Assembly: GCA_023419605.1 (NCBI GenBank) | Contig: JAEZXR010000086.1 | Location: 62,001-126,000, forward strand | Direction: 5' to 3' | Source of the DNA: Bacillota bacterium | Lineage (GTDB): Bacteria > Bacillota > Clostridia > Acetivibrionales > JAEZXR01 | DNA length: 64,000 nucleotides | In this document: positions 7,771-16,621 of the stretch, one piece after another | Numbering within the stretch: position 1 is the first letter of the stretch | Layout of the letters: each line of letters starts with the position of its first letter | The notes under the pieces: generated by a model | The model's input: the letters and a program-made list of their open reading frames with translations, nothing else | Database searches by the model: none | What the model was told of the DNA's origin: nothing | Position numbers and translations under genes: made by a program

Positions 7771-8202
7771 ATGTTAAAAGGAGTTCCACCGATTATTTCT
7801 CCGGAATTGATAAAAATACTCATGGAAATGGGGCATGGCGATGAGATCGTATTAGCGGACGGGAATTTTCCCTCTGCCAGTTGTGCTGAGCGCCTGGTGC
7901 GCTGCGATGGCCATGACATCCCGGAATTGTTGGATGCGGTCCTTAAATTTTTCCCGCTGGATACATATTCCGAGGCACCGGTTTCATTGATGGCGGTTGT
8001 GCCTGGAGATACTGTGAAGCCCGTCATTTGGGATGAGTATAAAAAGATCGTTGAAAGTCACGAAAGCGTAGCCAATAAAATCGAGTTTGTTGAAAGGTTT
8101 GCTTTCTATGAAAGGGCGAAAAAAGCATATGCCGTAGTGGCTACCGGGGAAAAGGCTCTCTACGCCAATATCATTTTGAAAAAGGGAGTTGTGGTGGAGT
8201 AA
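7771..8202 (+). CDS. fucU: L-fucose mutarotase-like protein (RbsD/FucU family)
   Basis: 143 residues beginning MLKGVPPIISPELIKILMEMGHGDEIV. The MGHGDEIVLADGNFPS segment holds the catalytic His and Asp of RbsD/FucU pyranases, which interconvert alpha and beta anomers (fucose or ribose). The start is set by GGAAGGA about 7 bases upstream of 7771. First gene of the operon after the LacI operator. FucU rather than RbsD is preferred because the ADGNFPS motif and length fit FucU and because oxidising enzymes follow. The stop overlaps the next start by one base. Confidence 0.8.
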   Translation: MLKGVPPIISPELIKILMEMGHGDEIVLADGNFPSASCAERLVRCDGHDIPELLDAVLKFFPLDTYSEAPVSLMAVVPGDTVKPVIWDEYKKIVESHESVANKIEFVERFAFYERAKKAYAVVATGEKALYANIILKKGVVVE

Positions 8203-9407
8203 TGATAACCAGGGGGACGTATTTTCAGAATAGTGAGGGTCGACCCATCGTTTATGGAGAAGTTGAGGTCTATAACACACCGCGCAGACGCTTGCGGGGT
8301 GAAGAGGAGAAGGAAGGTATTCTCTGTGAGACGGTATGTACCGGGTTCTGCGGTACGGATTTCGAACTCATGCACATGGGACAAAGAGGGGAATTGGGAC
8401 CGAAATTTCCGGCAGGAACCCAGCGCCTCATTAATGGGCATGAAGGTATTGTCTATGTACCTTCTGAAAATCGTTTTGCCATCGTGTTGATCCGTGGAGG
8501 AAACTCTTTTGATCCTACCCGGTACATGGATGACGAAACCTACTTCGAATATGGCTGTGACCAAGCAGATGGACTCATGGTAGAAGAGAATTACTATCAT
8601 CCGGATATGCTCCTTAAAATACCGGAAAAGCATATGCAGGGAACGCAGCTGCCCCTGTCCCTGGCAAAAAAGCTGGTATTCGCAGACCCTTATGCCTGCA
8701 TGATTTTCCAGTTGGAGAGGATGGAAGACCTGGGGTCGGCACAAAACTTCCGGCTGGAGATGGCGAAGCACAAGTGCCCGGAAGCGGAGGCACGGGCCAT
8801 TGCAAAGGAGAATATTTTCAGCAGGGTGGTAATCTTCGGTTTAGGGACTACGGGGATGTTTATGGGGGATTTGATCCGCCGGAGTTATCCCGGGGCACAG
8901 ATTCTATTTGTCTCCCGGAGCAGGCCGGAAGACCCGAAGGTCCAGTTTGCCGTAACAAAGGTGAAAGCGGAATACGTGGAAAGCAATTTTGATACGGAAG
9001 CGGAGCTGGCGGATGAAATCGTCGGGAGACTGGGAGGAAAGGCGACTGTATTTATCGGTTGTTCCGGGGCCACTGTAGAGCATCGCATTGCTTTCGAGCA
9101 TAATGTCCTGGGCAATAACGGCATTTACAACAGCTTCTCCCTTGGACCTGTGATTTCTTTTAAAACCATGCCCTTTGGCTTTAAAAACCACCTGGTTTTC
9201 GGGTCCATCAATTTTAGACAGGACCATATGGAAAAAGCCATCGAAATGCTTTGTGAATCGGATTATGATAAAATCGTGGAACTGGTGGATTTGGAGGATT
9301 TGAAACGGGACCCTAAAGGATTGTATGAAAACAGGATTTATGCAAAGGGGGCACCCTTAAAGACCATGGCAATCTGGAAAGAGAACTATATAGACAGGAA
9401 TAGGTAG
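8202..9407 (+). CDS. MDR-family sugar dehydrogenase, glucose dehydrogenase-like
   Basis: A 401-residue NAD(P)-dependent medium-chain dehydrogenase. Catalytic zinc site residues appear as C50-G-T-D and G79-H80-E81; the Rossmann loop is GLGTTG near 212. The four-cysteine structural zinc loop of typical alcohol dehydrogenases is missing, and the ICSGATVEH-like segment and general layout recall the glucose/aldose dehydrogenase branch. The ATG overlaps the fucU stop codon, so the two are translationally coupled. Inferred reaction: oxidation of L-fucose, or a related aldose presented by FucU, to the lactone. Confidence 0.7.
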   Translation: MITRGTYFQNSEGRPIVYGEVEVYNTPRRRLRGEEEKEGILCETVCTGFCGTDFELMHMGQRGELGPKFPAGTQRLINGHEGIVYVPSENRFAIVLIRGGNSFDPTRYMDDETYFEYGCDQADGLMVEENYYHPDMLLKIPEKHMQGTQLPLSLAKKLVFADPYACMIFQLERMEDLGSAQNFRLEMAKHKCPEAEARAIAKENIFSRVVIFGLGTTGMFMGDLIRRSYPGAQILFVSRSRPEDPKVQFAVTKVKAEYVESNFDTEAELADEIVGRLGGKATVFIGCSGATVEHRIAFEHNVLGNNGIYNSFSLGPVISFKTMPFGFKNHLVFGSINFRQDHMEKAIEMLCESDYDKIVELVDLEDLKRDPKGLYENRIYAKGAPLKTMAIWKENYIDRNR

Positions 9408-9423
9408 AAGGGGGGAAGCAGCA

Positions 9424-10443
9424 ATGAACAAAATGAAGGTTGTATATATAGAGGAGCCCGGAAGGATACAAATCGCGGAACGGGAAATCCCTGTACCCAA
9501 ACCCGGAGAGGTGCTGTTGAAAGTTAAATACTGCGGCATCTGCGGTTCCGATGTAGCTACTTATACAGGAAACCAACCTTTTACCACCTATCCCAGAATA
9601 CCGGGACACGAATTTTCAGCAGAAGTTGTAGAAGTGAATGGTGAGGCTCCTCACCTGAGGCCTGGCAGCATCGTTACCGCCAACCCCTATTTTAACTGTG
9701 GGCAGTGCTACTCCTGTAAAAAGGGAAAGGTAAATTGCTGTCAGGATAATCAGACCATGGGAGTACAAAGGGACGGCTCCTTTGCTGAATATATCACCAT
9801 GCCCATGGAAAGAGTTATGGATGGAAAGGGGCTGCCGGCGGACCTTTTGGCTCTGGTAGAGCCTTTCTCCATCAGTTATCATGCCGTGAAAAGAGGGGAA
9901 GTAAAGGATTCCGATACGGTTCTCGTCATCGGGGCAGGTCCCATCGGCATTTTTGCCATGATGGCTGCCAAGCTGTGCGGTGCTACCGTTTATATCACCG
10001 ATGTTTTGGATAAGAGGCTTCAAATGGCCTTGGAATTAGGTGCGGACGGGGTTATCAACTCCGGCAGCGAAAATCTAAAGGAGAAGGTCATGGAATTGAC
10101 ACAGGGAAACGGCATGGATGTATGTATCGAGGCGGCAGGACTTCCCCAGACCTTCCTCAACTGTATTGACAGCGTATGTTTCACCGGAAAACTTATTCTC
10201 ATCGGAAATGGAAAACGGGAGACCACTTTTAACCACTCCATGCTGTTAAAGAAGGAATTGACCGTGTATGGCTCCCGAAACAGCCTGAATGATTTCGAAC
10301 CCATTATCCGGCTTATTCATGCCGGAAAGCTGGATTTAAAGAAGATTGTAACGGATGTTTACCCGTTGGATGGCGTTATCGATGCCTATGAAGCGCTAAA
10401 ATCCAATGACGGCTCAAAGGCTAAGGTATTGGTCAGATTTTAG
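9424..10443 (+). CDS. Zinc-dependent MDR alcohol/polyol dehydrogenase
   Basis: 339 residues. Catalytic zinc ligands C40 (CGICGSD) and H62-E63 (PGHEF); structural zinc cysteines in CGQCYSCKKGKVNCC near residues 92-107; Rossmann loop GAGPIG near 172. This is the threonine/galactonate/sorbitol dehydrogenase branch, cytoplasmic and NAD(P)-dependent. Sixteen bases after the previous gene with GGGGGAAGCAGCA before the ATG. In this cluster it probably oxidises a sugar acid (for example an L-galactonate- or fuconate-like compound); the substrate is not determinable from sequence. Confidence 0.75.
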   Translation: MNKMKVVYIEEPGRIQIAEREIPVPKPGEVLLKVKYCGICGSDVATYTGNQPFTTYPRIPGHEFSAEVVEVNGEAPHLRPGSIVTANPYFNCGQCYSCKKGKVNCCQDNQTMGVQRDGSFAEYITMPMERVMDGKGLPADLLALVEPFSISYHAVKRGEVKDSDTVLVIGAGPIGIFAMMAAKLCGATVYITDVLDKRLQMALELGADGVINSGSENLKEKVMELTQGNGMDVCIEAAGLPQTFLNCIDSVCFTGKLILIGNGKRETTFNHSMLLKKELTVYGSRNSLNDFEPIIRLIHAGKLDLKKIVTDVYPLDGVIDAYEALKSNDGSKAKVLVRF

Positions 10444-10460
10444 GTGCCGGGAGGAAGTAT

Positions 10461-11387
10461 ATGTCGTATCGAATCATTGATACCCATTCCCATTTATGGG
10501 AGGAGCTGCGCGGAGAGGTGGAAGGCTATCCGGTACGCAGCCTGGGAGGCGGCCGTGCTACATTTTACGGAGGCATCAAACAGATGATGCCTCCCTATAT
10601 GACGGATGGAAGAAATACCGTGGAGATGTTTCTGTCTAATATGGATTATGCAGGGGTCTCAGGTGCTGTGGTAACACAGGAGTATATTGACGGAGAGCAG
10701 AATGGCTACCTGCTTTCCGTCAAGCAGAAGTACCCCCAAAGGTTTAAAATCTGCGGCTTGGCTGAATTCAGGGAACCCGGCTTCCTTCCGCAGGTGGAAA
10801 AGCTTATCGAACAGGGCTTTGACGGAATTAAAATACCTGCCCAGCGGCTTGTACCGCTGCCGGAGAGGGTATATCTGACGAATCCGGAGATGATGCAATG
10901 CTTTGCATTGATGGAGAAAAACAATGTGATTCTCTCCATCGACCTGGCGGAGGGGGATGCTCAAACCGGTGAAATGGAAGAGGTGATTCAAGCGCATCCT
11001 GGTCTGAAGGTTGCCATCGGTCATTTCGGGATGGCGAATCGTCCTAAATGGAAGAACCAGATTCAACTGGCGAGATACGAAAATGTCAGGATTGAATCCG
11101 GTGGGATCACATGGCTGTATCATAATGAATTCTATCCTTACCGTGGGGCTGTGAGGGCCATTAAAGAGGCGGCGGAAATGGTAGGAATGGAAAAACTGAT
11201 GTGGGGTTCGGATTATCCCCGGACCATGACAGCTATAACCTATAAAATGTCCTTTGATTTTGTTGCTGCCACAGAAGAGTTGACATCAAAGGAGAAGGCA
11301 TTGTTTTTGGGCGAGAATGCTTTTCAATTTTACGGGTTTTGTGAACTGCCCGGAGCGGAAGCCATCAAAAACATGGTGGAGGATTAG
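10461..11387 (+). CDS. Amidohydrolase-2 family hydrolase, candidate sugar lactonase
   Basis: 308 residues with the TIM-barrel amidohydrolase signature DTHSH at residues 7-11, a conserved IGHFG segment and a C-terminal MWGSDYPR carrying the metal-binding Asp. This branch (COG3618-like) includes L-fucono-1,5-lactonase and L-rhamnono-lactonase. GGGAGG before the ATG; 17 bases after the previous gene. Fits the lactone-opening step after the FucU/dehydrogenase pair. A decarboxylase-type activity is an alternative within the same family. Confidence 0.7.
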   Translation: MSYRIIDTHSHLWEELRGEVEGYPVRSLGGGRATFYGGIKQMMPPYMTDGRNTVEMFLSNMDYAGVSGAVVTQEYIDGEQNGYLLSVKQKYPQRFKICGLAEFREPGFLPQVEKLIEQGFDGIKIPAQRLVPLPERVYLTNPEMMQCFALMEKNNVILSIDLAEGDAQTGEMEEVIQAHPGLKVAIGHFGMANRPKWKNQIQLARYENVRIESGGITWLYHNEFYPYRGAVRAIKEAAEMVGMEKLMWGSDYPRTMTAITYKMSFDFVAATEELTSKEKALFLGENAFQFYGFCELPGAEAIKNMVED

Positions 11388-11500
11388 TAGAAAGCCATTT
11401 CCAGGATTATAATTCTGTCGGTACAAAATGTTGTCCCCTGTGTTAAAATGATTATAATAACCATGGAGAAGCATGAGGATGATGGAGGAAGTCAAAGCCA

Positions 11501-12484
11501 ATGCAAAAGCTTTTAAACTTTGCCGATTACTCTCCTGTTATAGAGGGGAATCGGCATAGCCCGGAACAACTTTCCGCCTTTCTACAAAAGCACAGGCTGG
11601 ATGGAGTGGAGCTCATCCAGCATAACCGGTTTATGCCCTGGGACCCCCAAAGGATTCCGGCAGAGCAGATAAAAGGATTGCACATGCAGTTTTGGCCCAC
11701 CTGGCTGGACTTCTGGAAGGGAGATATGGAAGAGGTTCTGCGGCAGTTTGGAACAAAAGAAGCTTGTAGGGAGTATTACGGCGGAGAAACAAGAGACGCA
11801 TTGGTGGAGTACTATCGGAAGGAAATTGAGATAGCACGTAAAATCGGAGTTAAATACATAGTATTCCATGTAAGTCATGTAGAAGTAGAACATTGCTTTA
11901 GCTGCCAATTTTCCTACAGTGATGAGGAAGTCGCGGATGCCTTCATTCAAATGTTGAATGAGGTGCTGGAAGGTGTAGAGGCAGAATTTGATTTGCTATT
12001 GGAGAACCAATGGTGGCCCGGACTTACCTTGCTGGACCGGCAGATTGCCCACAGGCTGGTGCGGGGGATTCGGTATCCTCGAACGGGGTTTGTGCTGGAC
12101 ATCGGGCATATGATGAATACCAACCACCAGTTGAAGTCGGAAGAGGAAGCGGTGGACTATATCCTGAAGACACTGCACCGTTTAGAGGATATGGCACTGT
12201 TTATAAAAGGCATTCACCTGAACAGTTCCCTTTCAGGTGAGTATGTAGAAAAGGTGATCAGGGAGGAAAGACCTCTGGAAGCGAGGGAGTTCTTTGACTG
12301 GTACAATCAAGCCTGCTGGCATATTGCGGAGATCGACCGGCACAAACCTTTTTTACACAAATCCATTCAACGGGTAATACGCTATGTGAAGCCAAGTTAT
12401 CTGGTTTACGAATTCAGAGCTGATTCACTGCAGGATTTGGAGCACTATATAAAATTGCAAAATGATGTATTGGACGGGTGGTAA
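11501..12484 (+). CDS. Sugar-phosphate isomerase/epimerase-like TIM-barrel protein
   Basis: 327 residues of the xylose isomerase-like TIM barrel (AP endonuclease 2) superfamily: DGVELIQHNRF, KYIVFHVSHVE, LLLENQWWPG, GFVLDIGHM and KGIHLNSS supply the His/Glu/Asp metal ligands. The GTCAAAGCC before the start is a weak ribosome site, with GGAGG 15 bases upstream. Last gene of the cluster, followed immediately by a 48-bp perfect palindrome. Precise reaction unknown; could be a keto-sugar acid isomerase or dehydratase-like step. Confidence 0.7.
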   Translation: MQKLLNFADYSPVIEGNRHSPEQLSAFLQKHRLDGVELIQHNRFMPWDPQRIPAEQIKGLHMQFWPTWLDFWKGDMEEVLRQFGTKEACREYYGGETRDALVEYYRKEIEIARKIGVKYIVFHVSHVEVEHCFSCQFSYSDEEVADAFIQMLNEVLEGVEAEFDLLLENQWWPGLTLLDRQIAHRLVRGIRYPRTGFVLDIGHMMNTNHQLKSEEEAVDYILKTLHRLEDMALFIKGIHLNSSLSGEYVEKVIREERPLEAREFFDWYNQACWHIAEIDRHKPFLHKSIQRVIRYVKPSYLVYEFRADSLQDLEHYIKLQNDVLDGW

Positions 12485-12485
12485 A

Positions 12486-12533
12486 GAGAATCGATAAAGC
12501 CCACAGCTCGAGCTGTGGGCTTTATCGATTCTC
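12486..12533. terminator. 48-bp perfect palindrome after the sugar cluster
   Basis: Two exactly complementary 24-base arms meet at CTCGAG with no loop; outer sequence GAGAATCGATAAAGCCC. No T-run follows the GC block, though TTTATCG lies in the arm. It starts two bases after the stop codon. Most likely a strong bidirectional hairpin terminator or mRNA 3' stabiliser. Confidence 0.6.
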
Positions 12534-12744
12534 GGGGAAAGAGGAAATAAATATTGTTTCCTTGTTAAGAGTCTGTGGAAACGTGAATAAGTCTAAGTTT
12601 TAGTAGCAGCGGCAGGAGAATTCCCCTCACGGGCACTGATCCAAACTCAGGTATGCATACGGGATTTGTTTATTCCTTCAAAAAGTGGTAGGATTCTTAC
12701 TGGACTTAGTTATAAATTTAACAAGCTTTGAGGGAGTGGTAGGG

Positions 12745-13095
12745 TTGAAATTGTTACGGCAGATATTACTTGTACTAGCGATTTGTTTTGTAGGGGAAGT
12801 GTTTCATAAATTACTTCGAATACCGATCCCAGGAAGTGTTATAGGCATGCTTATTCTTTTCATATGCCTTTGTACCGGTGTAATAAAGGTAGAAATGCTT
12901 ACGGAAATTACGGGGTTTTTGATGGACCACCTGGCGTTTTTCTTTATCCCGGCAGGTGTAAGCCTCCTTGCCTATTTGGATATATTGAATGCCAATATTA
13001 CGGCGATCTTCGGGATTTCGCTGATCACTACCGTTTTGGTTCTGACGGTTACAGGGCATACGGTTCAGTTGTTTAAAGGAGGACGAAAATCGTGA
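12745..13095 (+). CDS. LrgA/CidA-family holin-like membrane protein
   Basis: 117 residues with four hydrophobic segments and the family motif IPIPGSVIGMLILFI, then FIPAGVSLLAY. TTG 12745 is chosen because AGGGAG lies 8 bases upstream and the usual length is about 120; an in-frame extension to 12685 lacks a good site. LrgA/CidA proteins pair with LrgB/CidB in the membrane and influence murein hydrolase export, or pyruvate uptake as shown for related pairs. Overlaps the next gene by 4 bases. Confidence 0.85.
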   Translation: MKLLRQILLVLAICFVGEVFHKLLRIPIPGSVIGMLILFICLCTGVIKVEMLTEITGFLMDHLAFFFIPAGVSLLAYLDILNANITAIFGISLITTVLVLTVTGHTVQLFKGGRKS

Positions 13096-13781
13096 GAGAA
13101 TTACTGGAGATGCCTGCTTTCCAGGTCTTGATTTCTATTCTGGCCTATGAAACAGGACTTTTTATATACAGGAAAACGAAGATTTCGCTTTTTAACCCCT
13201 TGCTGATTGGGATCCTTTTGGTCATGGGATTTATTATGAAGGCTGGAATCAGTCTGGACACCTACAACAAGGGAGGCAATCTCATTTCTTTTTTTCTGGG
13301 ACCGGCAACGGTTATTCTGGCAGTTCCGCTCTATAAACAGCTGGATTCGCTGAAAAAAGAGTTTATACCCATTATGGCAGGTGTATTGACAGGATGCATC
13401 ACCACGGTTTTCAGCGTGCGTTTCCTCTCGGCACGCATGGGGCTGTCTAAAGAACTGCAAGAGTCCCTGATTCCCAAATCCATTACAACACCCATTGGAA
13501 TCGAGCTCTCAAAACAATTGGGAGGCATTCCTGCCGTAACGGTTGCCGCCATCCTTATCACCGGTATTTTTGGCGCTGTGATTGGTCCGGGTGTGTGTAA
13601 ACTCCTTCGGATTACTGACAAAACTGCGACGGGAATTGCCATAGGAACCTCCTCTCATGCTGTGGGCACGACAAAAGCTGTCGAACTGGGGGAGAAAGAG
13701 GGGGCCATGAGTGGATTGGCCATCGGAGTTGCGGGACTCTTTACCGTTTTGCTGGTCTCCGTTTTCGGAAGATTTCTGTAG
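13092..13781 (+). CDS. LrgB/CidB-family membrane protein
   Basis: 229 residues, GTG start overlapping the lrgA-like stop. Five or six membrane spans; conserved SLFNPLLIGILLVMGF, FLGPATVILAVPLYKQ, PKSITTPIGIEL and GTSSHAVGTTKA blocks identify the family strongly. Together with the preceding gene it forms the antiholin/holin-like or pyruvate-transport complex. No LytR/LytS-type regulator lies next to it. Full length for the family. Confidence 0.88.
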   Translation: MRELLEMPAFQVLISILAYETGLFIYRKTKISLFNPLLIGILLVMGFIMKAGISLDTYNKGGNLISFFLGPATVILAVPLYKQLDSLKKEFIPIMAGVLTGCITTVFSVRFLSARMGLSKELQESLIPKSITTPIGIELSKQLGGIPAVTVAAILITGIFGAVIGPGVCKLLRITDKTATGIAIGTSSHAVGTTKAVELGEKEGAMSGLAIGVAGLFTVLLVSVFGRFL

Positions 13782-13796
13782 AGGTTATGATAATAT

Positions 13797-13842
13797 AAAA
13801 CTCCCCGGAGCGCTGCCTGCTGAGGCAGTACCCTGGGGAGTG
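13797..13842 (-). terminator. Intrinsic terminator for the GH42 gene
   Basis: On the minus strand ACTCCCC...GGGGAGT with an inner CTGCCT/AGGCAG stem is followed by TTTTAT. It lies between the convergent lrgB-like and GH42 genes and may act in both directions. Confidence 0.7.
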
Positions 13843-13858
13843 ACTGAGGGGTAGTGGC

Positions 13859-15931
13859 CTATTGGCCGCAGCGCTCTAAAATCTGAATTCCAAAGGGCTT
13901 GAGGCTGATGATCTCTTCCGTTGCCTGTTGGCCGGATAGTACATTTATATATTTGTTTTTGTCCAGAGGTACACATTTTTCCTCTTGGGTGAAATTCATC
14001 AGGAAAATGAAGCTGTTTTGTCCATTGGAACGCACCTGTGCCGTTACGCCTTCCGGCAATTCTGCATCAAGAGCGCGCTTTATGCTGGATTTCTCCAGCA
14101 ACCGGCCGTAAAAGTCGGAGAGGAAATCATCTCCGGTTCTGGCAGCGATATAATAAGCATTTCCGTTTCCGAACCGATTGACTGTCAGTGCCGGCATGCC
14201 TGCATAGAAATCACTTTTATAGGTAGCCAGTACTTCTGCTGTTTCCGCATGAATTACATCACAGTAGATTCCTGCTTCGTATTCTCCTGAGAGTCCCAGA
14301 CTGTTTTTTCCCTCTACTACGATATGGTTGATATCTCCGTCATATAGGGAATCCATCTCTTCCGACCAAATCCCGGTAACTTTGCGAAGAGGGCCGGGGA
14401 AACCGCCGAGGAAGCAGAGGTCGTTCTCGTCTGCCAGGCCGCTCCAGTAGGTGGTTACGAAAGTACCGCCCGATTCAACGAACTTTTCAATCCTCTCGGC
14501 AACATCGGGTCGCAGCATGTAAAGCATCGGAGCAACCAGAAGTTTATACTTTGAGAAATCGCTGTCCATATCAATAATATCAACAGGGACTCCGCGCTTC
14601 CAAAAGGCTCTGTAGTGGCTTTCGCATACCTGCTGGTAATCCTTTTTATCCTTGCGGAGCGCCTGTGCATCTTCAATAGCCCAACGGTTTTCCCAGTCGT
14701 AGAGGATGGCTGCATCAGGACGCACCGTAGTTCCAATAACCCGGTCCAGTTTTTCCAGGACATGCCCCACTTCTGCCACCTCGCGGAATACCCGTGTATT
14801 TTCATGACCGCAGTGGTCCACCACTGCACCATGAAATTTTTCCGACGAACCGCGGCTTTTTCTCCATTGGAAATATTGCACGGTATCCGAACCGTGGGCT
14901 ACGGCCTGGATAGAGGAGAGCAGGTGCATACCCGGACGCTTCAGTTTGTTTACCTGGTGCCAGTTGGTAAGGCTGGGTGTGCTCTCCATGAGCATAAAGG
15001 GTTTACCGCCCTTCAGGGATCGGTTGATGTCATGTACAAAGGAGATCCCGGCTGCCAGTTCATGGTCCTTACGGTTGCCGTGCCAGGTAGGGTAGTTATC
15101 CCAGGAGATTACGTCCAGTTCGCCGGCGAATTTCCAGTAATTCAATCCTGGATACGTTCCCATGAAGTTTGTGGTAACGGGGATATCCGGAGTCAATTCG
15201 CGCAGGGGTTGGATCTCATGCTTCATGAAGTCTGCGGTTTGATGGGTTACAAAACGTTTCCAGTCAAGGTTGAGTGCATGCACCAAGGTTTCACCCTGGG
15301 GAGCAGGGGACTCGATCTGGGACCAGTCGTTGTAGGTGTGGCTCCAGAAGGAATTCCACCAGGCGCGGTTCAATTGATCCAGATCATTGTTGTACTTTTG
15401 CTTCAGCCAAAGGCGGAAGGCTTCCTGGCATAAATCACAGTGACACTCTCCGCCATATTCGTTGGAAATATGCCACACCAGCAAGGCTGGGTGGTCTTTA
15501 TACCGTTCTGCCAGCTTTCGGTTGATGCGGGAGGCTTTTTCCCGGTAAACGGGGGACGTATAGCAGTGGTTATGCCGTGCACCGTGAAGGTTCCTTACAC
15601 GATTCGATTGTACGCGCAGCACCTCCGGGTACTTTTGGGACATCCAGGCAGGCCGGGCACCGGTGGGGGTTGAGAGAACAGCAAAGGCCCCATTGGCAGT
15701 GAGCTTATCCATAATGGTATCAAGCCATCCGAATTCGAATCTGCCTTCTTCCGGTTCCAGGGCGGACCAGGCAAAGATGCCTACGCTCATGGTGTTGCAA
15801 TGAGCCAGCTTCATGAGGCGCATATCCTCATCCCATATTTCAGGGGTATCTTTCCATTGGTCCGGGTTATAGTCGCCGCCATGGAGAAAATGAGGGTATT
15901 TGGGATTGATGGGAGGGTATTGATCTATCAT
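13859..15931 (-). CDS. GH42 beta-galactosidase
   Basis: 690 residues. Domain A is a TIM barrel with acid/base E158 (WHISNEYGG) and nucleophile E316 (MLMESTPS); C123, C163, C165 and C168 match the GH42 zinc cluster. Domain B (about 395-590) contains PDAAILYDWENRWA and the trimerisation fold, and domain C is the short C-terminal beta domain. The start at 15931 is preferred over 15949 because AAAGGAG of the upstream in-frame ATG region is its ribosome site. No signal peptide: cytoplasmic hydrolysis of beta-galactosides (or arabino-oligosaccharides in some GH42). Monocistronic with its own promoter. Confidence 0.92.
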   Translation of the reverse strand: MIDQYPPINPKYPHFLHGGDYNPDQWKDTPEIWDEDMRLMKLAHCNTMSVGIFAWSALEPEEGRFEFGWLDTIMDKLTANGAFAVLSTPTGARPAWMSQKYPEVLRVQSNRVRNLHGARHNHCYTSPVYREKASRINRKLAERYKDHPALLVWHISNEYGGECHCDLCQEAFRLWLKQKYNNDLDQLNRAWWNSFWSHTYNDWSQIESPAPQGETLVHALNLDWKRFVTHQTADFMKHEIQPLRELTPDIPVTTNFMGTYPGLNYWKFAGELDVISWDNYPTWHGNRKDHELAAGISFVHDINRSLKGGKPFMLMESTPSLTNWHQVNKLKRPGMHLLSSIQAVAHGSDTVQYFQWRKSRGSSEKFHGAVVDHCGHENTRVFREVAEVGHVLEKLDRVIGTTVRPDAAILYDWENRWAIEDAQALRKDKKDYQQVCESHYRAFWKRGVPVDIIDMDSDFSKYKLLVAPMLYMLRPDVAERIEKFVESGGTFVTTYWSGLADENDLCFLGGFPGPLRKVTGIWSEEMDSLYDGDINHIVVEGKNSLGLSGEYEAGIYCDVIHAETAEVLATYKSDFYAGMPALTVNRFGNGNAYYIAARTGDDFLSDFYGRLLEKSSIKRALDAELPEGVTAQVRSNGQNSFIFLMNFTQEEKCVPLDKNKYINVLSGQQATEEIISLKPFGIQILERCGQ

Positions 15932-15963
15932 TGGGTGTGCTCCTTTCATACGAATATATCAAT

Positions 15964-15992
15964 ATTGTATAACCCTTGCAGAGCAGTTTCAA
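15964..15992 (-). promoter_or_regulatory. SigA-type promoter of the GH42 gene
   Basis: On the minus strand TTGAAA (15992-15987), a 17-base spacer and TACAAT (15969-15964), followed by the GH42 start about 33 bases on. Confidence 0.65.
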
Positions 15993-16000
15993 TCACAGGA

Positions 16001-16028
16001 TATTCATATTAATATAAATATATGAATA
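16001..16028. promoter_or_regulatory. Candidate operator upstream of the GH42 promoter
   Basis: TATTCATAT and ATATGAATA are exact complements separated by 10 bases, ending 9 bases upstream of the -35 box. This position suits an activator such as an AraC-type regulator. Confidence 0.5.
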
Positions 16029-16120
16029 AATAGAGATGTTTTTTGGTTTATCCGCGAATCTGTTGTATAATAAGGGTTGTGAAACAGGATTCTAATAGCC
16101 AAAGAAAAGGAGTATCCAAT

Positions 16121-16384
16121 ATGGAATGTAGAGCCGGTTGTGCAGCTTGCTGTATTGTTGTGTCCATATCCTCTCCCGTACCGGGAATGCCAAAGGGTAA
16201 GCCGGCAGGTGTCCGGTGTGCCCAGCTTACCCAGGAGAACAAATGTAAATTATTTGGAAAGCCGGAGAGGCCCCCTGTATGCGTAAGTTTACAACCAACG
16301 GAAGAAATGTGCGGTACAACGTCGGAGCATGCCAATTCTTACCTGGCAGCCCTCGAGGAGGCTACAAAGCCGGATCACATATAA
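16121..16384 (+). CDS. YkgJ-type cysteine-cluster protein
   Basis: 87 residues beginning MECRAGCAACC, with further cysteines in VRCAQL, NKCKLFG, PPVCVSL and EEMCG. The spacing fits the CxxxCxxCC...C zinc/iron-chelating YkgJ family, whose biochemical role is unknown. AAAAGGAG precedes the ATG by about 9 bases, so the longer in-frame ORF upstream is not used. Divergent from GH42 and probably monocistronic. Confidence 0.75.
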   Translation: MECRAGCAACCIVVSISSPVPGMPKGKPAGVRCAQLTQENKCKLFGKPERPPVCVSLQPTEEMCGTTSEHANSYLAALEEATKPDHI

Positions 16385-16621
16385 AAAACCATGACAGGCG
16401 CATCTTTTTGTAGTAAAATGTTTTAATTGGTGCAAATTGAGTGATGTTCCATTGCTAAAGGGCTTTGCGGGCATGTAAAAGGAGGATACGGAGAAGCTAT
16501 ATAAAAAATGCAGAAATATTCATCCCATCGCCGGGTGTAATTTGTTCGAAAGGATGCAAATTTCCGGCGGCGATAAACGAAGTAAATCAATGAAACCATA
16601 CGATAGGAAAGGAATATATTC

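Noticed and set aside
14615..15433. 272-residue plus-strand ORF
   Set aside because: It lies entirely antisense to the GH42 gene, has no ribosome site and shows no family features.
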